Positions 50,833 to 59,929 of a stretch of DNA of 64,000 nucleotides are shown in pieces. A program made the position numbers and the translations under genes. This DNA is from Halomonas eurihalina (GTDB taxonomy: Bacteria; Pseudomonadota; Gammaproteobacteria; Pseudomonadales; Halomonadaceae): NCBI RefSeq assembly GCF_008274785.1, contig NZ_VTPU01000011.1, forward strand, positions 1 through 64,000, read 5' to 3'. The notes under the pieces were generated by a model. That model was given only the letters and a program-made list of their open reading frames with translations. It did not search any database and was not told where the DNA came from. The number at the start of each line of letters is the position of its first letter. The first letter of the stretch is position 1.

Positions 50833-52212
50833 ATGTCCTCCCTCGACTCCACAACATCTACCGCGACCGGCGGCCCCTTGGGAAAATCCGGGCTGCTCAA
50901 GTTCATCGTGCCGTCCTTGATCGGCATCGGCATGTTCCTGGTGCCCTTCTCGACAGGCGACACCATCAACATCGGCATGGGGCTGCTCGCCGATGGCCTC
51001 AAGGCGCTGCTCGGCGACGCCCTGCCGGCCATTGCCGTGGTCGTGCTGTGCCTCTCGGCACTGCTGACCCTGCTCATCAAGTTCACCAACCCCGCCTGGG
51101 CCCGCGACAATGCCCTGGGCGAGCTGTTCGGCATCGCGCCACTGTGGCTGGTGATGCGCCTGCTGGGCGCCGCCTTCGCGCTGATGACCTTCTTCCAGGT
51201 CGGGCCGGACGTGATCACCGCCTCCTTCACCGGCGGGGTGATGCTCAATGACCTGGCGCCGGTGCTGTTGACCTTCTTCTTCTTCGCCGCCCTCCTGCTG
51301 CCTTTCCTGGTCGATTTCGGCTTCATGGAGTTCATCGGCAGTCTGGTGCGCACACCCTTCCGGCTGATCTTCGGCCTGCCAGGACGCAGCGCCATCGACG
51401 CCACCGCCTCCTGGATGGGCTCGGGCACCGTGGGCGTGCTGATCACCACCCAGCAATACGAACAGGGCTACTACAACCGTCGTGAAGCCTCGGCCATTGC
51501 CACCAACTTCTCGATCGTCTCCATCGCCTTCGCCCTGCTGGTGACCAGCTTCATCGGCATCAACCACCTCTTCATTCCCTTCTACCTGACGGTCGTGGTG
51601 GCGGGGCTCATCGCCGCGGTGATCGTGCCGCGCCTGCCGCCGCTGTCGCGCAAGCCGAATACTTACTACGAACCGGCAGGCTGCCGTATTGCCGAGGAAC
51701 GTACCGGCTCCACCGGTCTGCTGCGCTACAGCCTGGGCATGGCCGTGGCGCGGGCCGAGCAGGCACCGGGGGCGCGCCAACTGCTGCGCCGGGCCCTGTT
51801 CAACGTCGCCGACATCTTCTTCGGCCTGCTGCCGCTGGTAATTGCCATCGGCACGGTCGCCCTGGTGTTGGCCGAGTTCACGCCGCTGTTCACCTGGCTG
51901 TCGTATCCCATGGTGCCGGTCCTCGAGTGGATGAACGTGCCCGAGGCCGCGGCCGCCGCGCCAGCCACCCTGGTGGGCTTTGCCGACATGTTCCTGCCGG
52001 CGGTGCTGGCCAGCGACATCGAGAGCGAACTGACGCGCTTCGTCATCGCCTGCCTGTCGCTGACCCAGTTGATCTACATGTCCGAGATCGGCGCCCTGCT
52101 GCTGAAGTCCAAGATTCCGCTCAAGCTCTGGGAGCTGGTCGTCATCTTCCTGCTGCGCACCGCCATCACCCTGCCGATCATCGTGATCATGGGCCACTGG
52201 CTGGTCGGCTGA
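50833..52212 (+). CDS. YjiH-family membrane protein (nucleoside-recognition Gate domain)
   Basis: This 459-residue protein has about ten membrane segments, with the Gate motif (IDATASWMGSGTVGVLITTQQYEQGYYNRREASAIATNFS) represented here by its key residues around 185-225. YjiH-type proteins are presumed transporters. Its place between gbuA and aruI suggests it carries arginine, 2-ketoarginine or 4-guanidinobutyrate. It ends 11 bp before aruI. Confidence 0.75.
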   Translation: MSSLDSTTSTATGGPLGKSGLLKFIVPSLIGIGMFLVPFSTGDTINIGMGLLADGLKALLGDALPAIAVVVLCLSALLTLLIKFTNPAWARDNALGELFGIAPLWLVMRLLGAAFALMTFFQVGPDVITASFTGGVMLNDLAPVLLTFFFFAALLLPFLVDFGFMEFIGSLVRTPFRLIFGLPGRSAIDATASWMGSGTVGVLITTQQYEQGYYNRREASAIATNFSIVSIAFALLVTSFIGINHLFIPFYLTVVVAGLIAAVIVPRLPPLSRKPNTYYEPAGCRIAEERTGSTGLLRYSLGMAVARAEQAPGARQLLRRALFNVADIFFGLLPLVIAIGTVALVLAEFTPLFTWLSYPMVPVLEWMNVPEAAAAAPATLVGFADMFLPAVLASDIESELTRFVIACLSLTQLIYMSEIGALLLKSKIPLKLWELVVIFLLRTAITLPIIVIMGHWLVG

Positions 52213-52223
52213 GGAGTATCGCC

Positions 52224-53855
52224 ATGCATGACACCGACCGACACGACATGACCTGCGCCGAACTGTTGATCCACCTGCTGCGCGATACTTACCAGGCGGA
52301 TACCGTCTTCGGCATCCCCGGCGTACATACCGTGGAGCTCTACCGCGGCCTGCACGACAGCGGCCTGCGCCACATCACGCCCCGCCACGAGCAGGGCGCC
52401 GGTTTCATGGCCGACGGCTATGCCCGGGCCACCAGCAAGCCCGGTGTCTGCTTCATCATCACCGGGCCGGGCATGACCAACATCGCCACCGCCATGGGAC
52501 AGGCACTGGCCGACTCCGTGCCCATGCTGGTGATCTCCAGCGTCAATCGCCGCGACACCCTGGGGCGTGGCCAGGGGCGACTCCACGAGTTGCCCAGCCA
52601 GCAACAACTGCTGGCCGGCGTCTCGCGCTTCAGCCATACCCTGCTCGACCCCGATGGGCTGCCGGAAGCCCTGGCACGGGCCTTCGCGGTGTTCGAGAGC
52701 CGTCGCCCGGGGCCGGTGCACATCGAGATTCCCATCGACCTGTTCGATGCTCCGGTTGCGCCACCCACGCATTGGCAGCGTCCGCGCTTGACGCCTCCGG
52801 CGCCCGATGCCACCGCCATCGAGGAAGCCGCCACCTGGCTGCGCACGGCCGAGCGCCCCCTGGTGCTGCTGGGCGGCGGTTGCGTGGACGCCCCCGATGC
52901 GGCCCGCCGCCTGGTCGAGGGTCTCGATGCGCCCGCCGTCACCACCATCAACGCCAAGGGGCTGCTGGGCCGCGATCATCCCCTGGACCTCGGCGCCAAT
53001 GCCTCGCTGCTGGCGGTGCGCCGCCTGGCCTACGAGGCCGACGTGATACTCGCCGTCGGCACCGAACTCGGCGAAACCGACTACGACGTGGTGTTCGACG
53101 GGGGCTTCGCGCTGACCGGCCGGTTGATCCGCATCGACATCGATCCCGAGCAACTGGCCCGCAACCAGCACGCCGCCATGGCCATCTGCGCCGACGCCGG
53201 CCTGGCCCTGGGAGCCCTGACGCGTCACTTCCCCGAGCGCCTCGCCCGCCGGGGCGCCGAGCGAACCCACGCCGCGCTGGATGCCCTCGGCCTGACGAAG
53301 GATCCCGCCTTCGCCAATTATGTACCGCTGTTCGCGACATTGGCCGAGGTGCTGCCCGAGGCCATCCTGGTCGGCGACTCCTGCGCCACCACCTATGCCG
53401 CCAATCACCTGGTCGCCCAGCCCACGCCCCGGCGCTTCTTCAACGCTTCCACCGGCTACGGCACCCTCGGCTACGGCCTGCCGGCGGCAATGGGCGCACA
53501 GCTCGCCCGTCCCGACCTGCCGGTCGTCGCGCTGGTCGGCGACGGCGGCATCATGTTCACCCTTCCCGAGCTGGCCTGCGCCGTCGAGGAGCGACTGCCG
53601 CTGGTGATCCTGCTCTGGCACAACCAGGGCTACGAGGAGATTCGCCGTTTCATGGACGATGCCGGCGTCGAGCGGCTGGGCGTGGATATTCGAGCCCCGG
53701 ACTTCCAGACGCTGGCAGCAGGCTTCGGCTGCGCCGCCACCCGGGCCAACGACTGCGACGGCCTGATACGCGCACTGACGCACCGCCCCACCGACGGGCC
53801 AATGTTGATCGAGATCGACGCCGCCGCCTGGGCCGATGCCATCGTTCGACCATGA
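52224..53855 (+). CDS. aruI: 5-guanidino-2-oxopentanoate (2-ketoarginine) decarboxylase
   Basis: This ThDP-dependent enzyme of 543 residues has the acetolactate synthase fold: N-terminal domain with the catalytic Glu (RHEQGAGFMADGYAR), middle domain, and C-terminal ThDP motif starting GDGGIMFTLPELA and ending with HNQGY. It matches AruI of Pseudomonas, which makes 4-guanidinobutyraldehyde. The substrate is supported by the flanking guanidinobutyrase and aldehyde dehydrogenase; sequence alone could not exclude another 2-oxo acid. GAGGAG precedes the ATG. Confidence 0.82.
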   Translation: MHDTDRHDMTCAELLIHLLRDTYQADTVFGIPGVHTVELYRGLHDSGLRHITPRHEQGAGFMADGYARATSKPGVCFIITGPGMTNIATAMGQALADSVPMLVISSVNRRDTLGRGQGRLHELPSQQQLLAGVSRFSHTLLDPDGLPEALARAFAVFESRRPGPVHIEIPIDLFDAPVAPPTHWQRPRLTPPAPDATAIEEAATWLRTAERPLVLLGGGCVDAPDAARRLVEGLDAPAVTTINAKGLLGRDHPLDLGANASLLAVRRLAYEADVILAVGTELGETDYDVVFDGGFALTGRLIRIDIDPEQLARNQHAAMAICADAGLALGALTRHFPERLARRGAERTHAALDALGLTKDPAFANYVPLFATLAEVLPEAILVGDSCATTYAANHLVAQPTPRRFFNASTGYGTLGYGLPAAMGAQLARPDLPVVALVGDGGIMFTLPELACAVEERLPLVILLWHNQGYEEIRRFMDDAGVERLGVDIRAPDFQTLAAGFGCAATRANDCDGLIRALTHRPTDGPMLIEIDAAAWADAIVRP

Positions 53856-53896
53856 GCCGACACGGCCTCAGGAAAGCCCCAGACAAGGAGCCCGAC

Positions 53897-55345
53897 ATGC
53901 AACGACTGACCCGTCAGTTCATCGACAATCAGTGGGTCGAAAGCCACGGCCAGCGACGCCTGGCCGTCACCGATCCTTATCGCCAGCGCCAGATCGCCGA
54001 GGTCACCGCCGGTGATCCCGCCGACGTGGATGCCGCAGTAGCGGCCGCCCGGCGAGCCCAGCCGACCTGGCAGGCACTCGACGGCGATGGCCGCGCGCCC
54101 TATCTCGAAGCCTTTGCCACGCATCTTGAGCAACACCGCGAGTCGCTGATGCGACTCTCGTCCACCAACAACGGCAAGGCGCTGGCCGAGACTGCGATCG
54201 ACCTGGACGACGCCATCGCCTGCTATCGCTACTATGCCGGCCAGGCCCGGGCCCTGGAGGCTCGTCAGGGGCGCCTGGTGGAACATGGCATGGACGGTGT
54301 CGCGGCACGCACCTACGAGGACCCGGCCGGCGTGGTCGGGCTGATCACGCCCTGGAATTTCCCGCTGGTGACCAGCGCCTGGAAGATCGCCCCGGCACTG
54401 GCCGCCGGCTGCACGGTGGTCTTCAAGCCCTCGGAAGTCACCCCGCTGCCGGAACAGGCCCTGGCCGACATCGCCGAGGCCATCGACCTGCCTGCCGGCG
54501 TGCTCAACCTGATCCACGGCGATGGCGAGGGTATCGGCGCTCCGCTCACCGCACATCCCGGTGTCGACAAGCTCTCGTTCACCGGCAGCAACCGCGTCGG
54601 TGAAAGCGTCATGCGAGCCGCTGCCGAGGGGATACGAGGCGTTTCCCTGGAGCTCGGCGGCAAGTCGCCGATCCTGGTGCTCGACGACGCCGAGGTGGAA
54701 CAGGCCGCCGACTGGGTGATGGCCGGTATCTACTTCAACAGCGGCCAGATCTGCTCGGCCACCTCGCGCCTGCTCGTCCATCACTCGCTGGCTGACGCCC
54801 TCTACGATGCTCTGGGTCGGCGCATCGACGCCATTCGCCTGGGCGACCCCTTGGGCGACGACACCGACATGGGGCCCATGACCAGCGCGCGCCAGCGCCA
54901 GAGCGTCGAAGACTATCTGGCCATTGCCGCCGAAGAGGGGCTGGTCGCGGTACGCGACGCTCGACATCGCGCTCTACCGGAGCAGGGCGAGTTCATCGCA
55001 CCAACGCTGTTTCGGGACGTGCCCACCAGCAGCCGACTGTGGCGCGAGGAAATCTTCGGCCCGGTGCTCTGCGCACGCAGCGTCGAAAGCGAAGCGGAAG
55101 CCATCGAACTCGCCAACGACTCCAACTTCGGCCTCGCTGCCACCGTGATCTCGGGTGATAGCGAACGTGCCCAGCGCGTTGGCCGAGCGTTGCGCGCCGG
55201 CAGCATCTGGTTCAACAGCGAGCAGTTGGTGATGCCGGAAGCCGGCTGGGGTGGTTTCAAGCACAGCGGTATCGGCCGCGAACTCGGTCCCTGGGGACTT
55301 GCCGCCTACCTGGAAGTGAAGCACCTGATCGGGCCGGCTAGCTAA
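53897..55345 (+). CDS. NAD(P)-dependent aldehyde dehydrogenase (4-guanidinobutyraldehyde type)
   Basis: This 482-residue aldehyde dehydrogenase has the NAD-binding FTGSNRVGESV, catalytic Glu in LELGGKSP and catalytic Cys in SGQICSATSR. It belongs to the betaine/aminobutyraldehyde dehydrogenase-like branch. In this operon it would oxidise the product of AruI to 4-guanidinobutyrate, the role of KauB in Pseudomonas. AAGGAG precedes the ATG; it is the last gene of the operon. Confidence 0.83.
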   Translation: MQRLTRQFIDNQWVESHGQRRLAVTDPYRQRQIAEVTAGDPADVDAAVAAARRAQPTWQALDGDGRAPYLEAFATHLEQHRESLMRLSSTNNGKALAETAIDLDDAIACYRYYAGQARALEARQGRLVEHGMDGVAARTYEDPAGVVGLITPWNFPLVTSAWKIAPALAAGCTVVFKPSEVTPLPEQALADIAEAIDLPAGVLNLIHGDGEGIGAPLTAHPGVDKLSFTGSNRVGESVMRAAAEGIRGVSLELGGKSPILVLDDAEVEQAADWVMAGIYFNSGQICSATSRLLVHHSLADALYDALGRRIDAIRLGDPLGDDTDMGPMTSARQRQSVEDYLAIAAEEGLVAVRDARHRALPEQGEFIAPTLFRDVPTSSRLWREEIFGPVLCARSVESEAEAIELANDSNFGLAATVISGDSERAQRVGRALRAGSIWFNSEQLVMPEAGWGGFKHSGIGRELGPWGLAAYLEVKHLIGPAS

Positions 55346-55364
55346 AAGTCGCGTCGTCGCGCCC

Positions 55365-55646
55365 TTATTCGTCGTGGCTCACTTGTAGCGTCGATTTCTT
55401 GGACGCGCCATGACTGGCCTGCCAGGAAAGCCGAATATCCAGGCGGTGATAGTCATCTTCCTTGCGAACCGTCACCTTGAGATTGATCAGCCCCTTGGGA
55501 GTCAGCCGGATCTCGCCGTCGCCGTCCGAGAACGACAGCACTCCCTTGGCCAGTCCCTTGGTGATGGCCTTGAGGATCTCCTGGGCACCCTTGATGCTCT
55601 GTAGCGATTCGTGCCGGAAGAGGTTCTTCTCGGGCTTCATGGACAT
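55365..55646 (-). CDS. Amphi-Trp domain protein (GAK system)
   Basis: This 93-residue protein is a single amphi-Trp domain: a helix near the N-terminus (QEILKAITKGLAKG), four short strands with ISFSDGDGEIRL-like spacing, and the conserved Trp in RLDIRLSWQ. The family is one of the namesakes of the GAK system and has no known activity. It is last in the minus-strand cluster; its start overlaps the phosphoesterase by 10 bp. It could be the substrate or carrier for the modifying enzymes upstream (inference). Confidence 0.75.
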   Translation of the reverse strand: MSMKPEKNLFRHESLQSIKGAQEILKAITKGLAKGVLSFSDGDGEIRLTPKGLINLKVTVRKEDDYHRLDIRLSWQASHGASKKSTLQVSHDE

Positions 55647-57022
55647 CCTGCCTTGTGCTTGGTGGCCGAGCGCCGGGAAGCTCCGCGGCCGTCGAGATAG
55701 GTTTCCGGCTCGAAAATCTTGGCATGCGGGTAGTCGTTGCTGATGCCGACCACCTTGCCTGTCGGTTGGATGATCGTCACGCCCACGCCATGCCCCTCGA
55801 GGCCCTCCTTGCGTCGGGAGTTGCGGTCCAGGGTGATATCGCCCTCGATATGCAGCATGCCGCGACGGATCATCAGCCGCTGGCCGGCGGTGAGATTGAG
55901 ATGGCCGTGTACGACAGCGTGAATGCCCTCGCGATAAACGTGGTCGACACCGCGCTCGGTAAGGGGAAAGTCGACCTTGCGGTACTTGGTTCGCAGCGTG
56001 TTGGCCAGAGGCCCATAGTAGAACGCGAAGGGGTCATCGACCACCATCGTGGTGAAGCACCGGTTCAGCGCCGCGATCCCTTCGTTCTCGATCCGCCGGG
56101 CGATACTGTCATCCAGCCCCGCGTGCACGAAAAGAAAGGAACCTTCCCGATGCACGAGCTGCATCGACTCGAAGAACCAGGCGAACTCCCCCTCCGGCCG
56201 GAGAAAGAGCTCACGCAGCTTGCATGCCGTCGCATAGACCTGGCGCAACGTCAGCCCCGCCCGCTCGCAGGACGCCTCGAAGCTCGACACTTTCTTGCGT
56301 AACCTGGCGAGCTCCTTGTCGATGGCCTTGTCGGACATCTGCCCCCGCGCCATCGATGGAAAAGCGTCGAACCAGTCATCGCCGGGCATGAGGCGACGCC
56401 GACAGGCCTTCTTGCCGGGCACATCCGCCAGCGGGTCTTCCTGCCATGCCAGATACTCGGCGTAGACCTCTTTGATCAACGGGATAGCCTTGTTACCCAT
56501 GCGCGCGAAGAGATGTTCGGTGCGCGGAGACGGCTCATGTTCAAGGGCCATCAGCCCCATCAACAGGCGCATATCATGATTGCCCGCCAGCAGCGTCACC
56601 TGGGCGCCGCTGTCCATCAGCCGACGCAGGCTGCGCAGCAGTGTCAGGTTACTTGGCCCCTTGTCCAGGCAGTCTCCGCCGATGACGAAAGCGCCTTTCC
56701 GCCCCCGTTTGGTCAGCTTGATGTCATCGAGCCCCGGGCCTGTCTTCTTCACCCCACCGGAGGCCACCAGGGAGCCAACGAAGGCCTCGGCATCGGCATG
56801 AGGGTCGGAGATAAAATAGATAGGGCGGTCAGGCCAGGTCCAGGGGCGATGGGCAACCGCTCGACGCAGCAGTCGGGAGACCACTTCCGGCGAGCTGCCT
56901 CCGCGCGCCTGGGCGTTGCGTCCGCCCGGCACCCAGGGCTCCACCGTCGTCGGCAGCCCCTGTATCACTCGCGATACTCCCTTGTAGCGAGGAATGTCGA
57001 TGTGCACCTGACCACTCGCCAT
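55637..57022 (-). CDS. Calcineurin-like metallophosphoesterase
   Basis: The 461-residue product has the binuclear metal motifs in order: SDPHADAEAF (DxH), GGDCLDKGPSN, GNHDMRL, VHAGLDDS and VVHGHLN. It is longer than typical Ser/Thr phosphatases because of an insert between GNHD and HAG (about 180-300, helical, basic). A 119-bp gap, the only one in the minus-strand cluster, separates it from the histidine phosphatase gene. The start follows AGGAG. Its substrate may be a phosphoprotein or a nucleotide-like compound. Confidence 0.82.
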   Translation of the reverse strand: MASGQVHIDIPRYKGVSRVIQGLPTTVEPWVPGGRNAQARGGSSPEVVSRLLRRAVAHRPWTWPDRPIYFISDPHADAEAFVGSLVASGGVKKTGPGLDDIKLTKRGRKGAFVIGGDCLDKGPSNLTLLRSLRRLMDSGAQVTLLAGNHDMRLLMGLMALEHEPSPRTEHLFARMGNKAIPLIKEVYAEYLAWQEDPLADVPGKKACRRRLMPGDDWFDAFPSMARGQMSDKAIDKELARLRKKVSSFEASCERAGLTLRQVYATACKLRELFLRPEGEFAWFFESMQLVHREGSFLFVHAGLDDSIARRIENEGIAALNRCFTTMVVDDPFAFYYGPLANTLRTKYRKVDFPLTERGVDHVYREGIHAVVHGHLNLTAGQRLMIRRGMLHIEGDITLDRNSRRKEGLEGHGVGVTIIQPTGKVVGISNDYPHAKIFEPETYLDGRGASRRSATKHKAGCP

Positions 57023-57141
57023 GCGCCGGCTCCTGGTGGGGGAAGAAATACGGCATAGCGTATGACACCAAGGTGACACCCCCGTGACAACACATGCCCT
57101 ACCGGCCGCTCGGCCAAGCGCAGGCACTTTTCGGACAGTGC

Positions 57142-57852
57142 CTAGTCATGGTGGCCTTCGCCGCTCTGCCGACGCTTCCAGTGCCCCCCGATGTGTCGCC
57201 AGCGCCCGTCCGGGAAGCGCTCCAGGTAGACCGGGGCAGCGTGGTACATGCTCAACCGGGCGATGTCGTCGAAGGCCAGTACCCCAAGCCGGTAAGCAGC
57301 ATGACGAAAGGCGGCCCCGTGGCCGACAAACAGCTTCGCCGTATCGCCTCGAACCTCGGCCGCCAGGGCGGCCATGCGAGACTCGAGATGATCGGCGACG
57401 CGCTCGCCGGCCTCCATCAGCGACTCCGCCCCCGGCAGAGGCAACCTAAAATGGCTGCTCGCCTTCCAGTTCGCGGGTAACGCGTCGCAGCGCGGGTCCG
57501 CCTCGACCGCCCGCACAATCTGCTCGAGAGTCAGGTTCGCCGCGCTCCCCAGCCCTCGCTCGGCCAGCGCCCCGAAGTCCTCGATGCGCAGCGGGAACCA
57601 GCAGTTGGCGAGCCCTTCGCGCAACCGCTCGGCGGTCTGCCAGGCCCGCAACAGCTCGGAGGTGTCGATCGTCTCGGCCAGCCGCCAACCTTCGGCTTCG
57701 AGCATCGCCCCTAACTCCCAAGCCGCCTTATCGGCTTGGGTCCGGCCTCGCTCGGTGAGCGGAAAAGGCTGGTGGGCACTGGGCGTATCGGGCAACTGAT
57801 GGTAGTCACCATGCCGAACGAGTACCGCGATAGTGCGCGGTGCCGAGCTCAC
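57142..57852 (-). CDS. Histidine phosphatase family protein
   Basis: This 236-residue phosphoglycerate-mutase-like hydrolase has the nucleophile motif LVRHGDY at residues 11-17 and the second His in FVGHGAAFRH (about 178). It could cleave a phosphomonoester or phosphohistidine. It is coupled to the preceding fusion gene by a 4-bp overlap. A hairpin (AGGCAC / GTGCCT, 57122-57143) lies just past its stop. Confidence 0.82.
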   Translation of the reverse strand: MSSAPRTIAVLVRHGDYHQLPDTPSAHQPFPLTERGRTQADKAAWELGAMLEAEGWRLAETIDTSELLRAWQTAERLREGLANCWFPLRIEDFGALAERGLGSAANLTLEQIVRAVEADPRCDALPANWKASSHFRLPLPGAESLMEAGERVADHLESRMAALAAEVRGDTAKLFVGHGAAFRHAAYRLGVLAFDDIARLSMYHAAPVYLERFPDGRWRHIGGHWKRRQSGEGHHD

Positions 57853-58826
57853 TCCGTGCTCCCGGTGGCAAGGCGCGCCGACAGCGCCCGAATCTCATGG
57901 GCGAGAGCGTCGCTCGCAACGAGCTCGGCAGCCTGTTCGGGCCCGACCCAACGACGGCTCCGCTGCGGCTCTTCGCGGGCGTGCTCGGGCTGCTCGCTGT
58001 CGACGCGCATGGCAAACAGCTCGACGTTGCAGGTCGCCCCCCACTTGGCCTGACGATAGCGAGCCGGCGCGACGGCAGAGATGGTCCCGCTGATGCCAGC
58101 CTCCTCAGCGGCCTCCTTGAGTGCTGAATCCTCGGGACTCAGCCCCGGCTCGACGATGCCCTTGGGCAGGCTCCAATGCCGATTGCCGCTCGATCCGATC
58201 AGCAGTATCTCCAGGACACCGTCATGCCAGCGATAGGGCAACACGGCGGACTGCGTGTAGTAGTAGGCCGGCCGCTCCCGGCGCTCGGAGCCATCCGGAA
58301 AGGGATAGGGAAAGCCCTCCGGCAACGTCCGGGCCCGGCGGATCTCGATCAGTCGCGCGGCGCCAGCGTCCAACATCGACCACTCACCGTCGAGGGCAAA
58401 ATGCGCCAGCGCGGCGGTGGGCAGCAACTTGCCGTCATCGGGCACCGGGGGCGGTTCGGGTAACAACCAATCCAGAAACGCCTCGAGGCCGGGATTGTGG
58501 CCAACCACCATGAGGCGCGTCACCGCCTCGGGGCAACGCGACACCACAGCGGCCAACGCCTCGGAGCCGGCATCGAGGAGGCTCGGCTCGATCACCACGT
58601 CGGCCTGCGTCAGCCCCATGGCCTTGGCGCATTTCTCGGCAGTGGCCCGGGCACGTTCAGCGGGCGAAGCCAGGATGCGGTCAGGCACCCGGTCCTGCTC
58701 GGCGAGCCAGGCCCCCACGCGCTGCGCGGCCAGTTTGCCGCGCTTCTTCAGCGGTCGCTCGACATCGCTCACCGGCTTCGACCAATCGGACTTCCCGTGG
58801 CGCAGCACCAGCAGCTCTCGAGACAT
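57849..58826 (-). CDS. SixA-type histidine phosphatase fused to a Nudix hydrolase
   Basis: Residues 1-165 form a SixA-like phosphatase (LVLRHGKSDW; VVGHNPGLE). Residues 185-325 form a Nudix domain with box GIVEPGLSPEDSALKEAAEEAG, in which the first Glu of the consensus is Leu and the Arg is Lys. The layout resembles mycobacterial MutT1 with the domains reversed. The Nudix half recalls the diphosphoinositol-polyphosphate type (SLPKG). Both activities would remove phosphate groups, so the protein may act in two steps on one pyrophosphate-bearing compound. Confidence 0.85.
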   Translation of the reverse strand: MSRELLVLRHGKSDWSKPVSDVERPLKKRGKLAAQRVGAWLAEQDRVPDRILASPAERARATAEKCAKAMGLTQADVVIEPSLLDAGSEALAAVVSRCPEAVTRLMVVGHNPGLEAFLDWLLPEPPPVPDDGKLLPTAALAHFALDGEWSMLDAGAARLIEIRRARTLPEGFPYPFPDGSERRERPAYYYTQSAVLPYRWHDGVLEILLIGSSGNRHWSLPKGIVEPGLSPEDSALKEAAEEAGISGTISAVAPARYRQAKWGATCNVELFAMRVDSEQPEHAREEPQRSRRWVGPEQAAELVASDALAHEIRALSARLATGSTE

Positions 58827-58828
58827 GG

Positions 58829-59929
58829 CTAGCCCTCCATCAAGGGATAAAGGTGCCCCTCGACCAGAGCGGAAAAATCGATACCGCCCGTCACCTCATA
58901 AACCGGAATCCCCTCGAGTACCGCCAGATAGGCCGCCTCGTCGAGCGGTTCCCCATCGGCCTCGAAGCGACCGTTGGCATGCTGATAAAAGGGGCCGGGT
59001 GATTTCATGATAGCCGCCAGCAGATCCCGGCGCGGTTCCAGATCCACCGCCGTGACCCGCGTCGGGCTCGCGTCGTCCCGACGCCAGTTGAGGACAACGA
59101 AAGCCGCCAGGGGCGCCTCGGCGATGAGACGCTGCGGCCCATAGAAGGTGGCGATGGGCACGTCGTGCTTCTCTTCCAACTCCCAGAGTTCGGCCGACGG
59201 CAAGGCTCGCAGCACTTCCCGACGTTCGGCCGGGATCAAGGCCTCGAGCCGAGAATTGTGCAACACCGTCCCCGGGTTGATGCGCGGCTGCTTGGGTACG
59301 CCTGCGGCCCGCACGCCGCTGCCCTGGCGCTTGAGAAACAACCGATCATTGGTCAGAAAGGCGGTCCCGGGATGCTCCAGGGCCCGCAGCATGGCCGTGG
59401 ACTTGCCGCCCCCCGAAAAGCCGGCGATGGCCAGCGCGCGGCCCTCATGCACTAGAGCCGCAGCGTGACAGATCCGCCAGTCCGCCTGCTGAAGGTGATT
59501 CATGTACTGGGCCAGAATGAAATTCACCACCTGATTGACGTTGGCACGACAGGGGCCAGCCGCGATGCGCTGCGTTGCGCTCTGCAAAAAGACCATACCG
59601 GTGCGAACCTTGCGCACCAGCCGGCCGCCCGGGAGATCGAGGATGCTGTCCTTGCGCCCGGTCTTGCCGGCCTCCCGGGACCAGTCGAGGAAATCCACCT
59701 TCAGCTCGGGGGCCTCCCGCTCGATGGCGATCACCTCGAGATCCGCTGTCTCACCCGGTACCAGGCAGTGCGCGAAATAGTCGCCCAAGGTATCGAGCAG
59801 CTCGGCCGAGTTCGAGCGTACGGCCAGGCGGGCCTGCCCCATGGCCAGAACCAAAGTCTGGTCGATGAGCTCGGTGACGCCGACCAGCGTGCGGGCCAAG
59901 GCACCGGGACTTTCGGTAGCAGCGCTCAT
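58829..59929 (-). CDS. HprK-related kinase B
   Basis: This 366-residue protein has a P-loop GFSGGGKST near residue 170 in a fold like the C-terminal half of HPr kinase/phosphorylase, with LTNDRLFL afterwards. The N-terminal 130 residues are specific to this family. The HprK-related B group is a named GAK-system component; no HPr partner is present, so its target is probably another protein or metabolite. Its start overlaps the ATP-grasp gene by 4 bp. Confidence 0.85.
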   Translation of the reverse strand: MSAATESPGALARTLVGVTELIDQTLVLAMGQARLAVRSNSAELLDTLGDYFAHCLVPGETADLEVIAIEREAPELKVDFLDWSREAGKTGRKDSILDLPGGRLVRKVRTGMVFLQSATQRIAAGPCRANVNQVVNFILAQYMNHLQQADWRICHAAALVHEGRALAIAGFSGGGKSTAMLRALEHPGTAFLTNDRLFLKRQGSGVRAAGVPKQPRINPGTVLHNSRLEALIPAERREVLRALPSAELWELEEKHDVPIATFYGPQRLIAEAPLAAFVVLNWRRDDASPTRVTAVDLEPRRDLLAAIMKSPGPFYQHANGRFEADGEPLDEAAYLAVLEGIPVYEVTGGIDFSALVEGHLYPLMEG

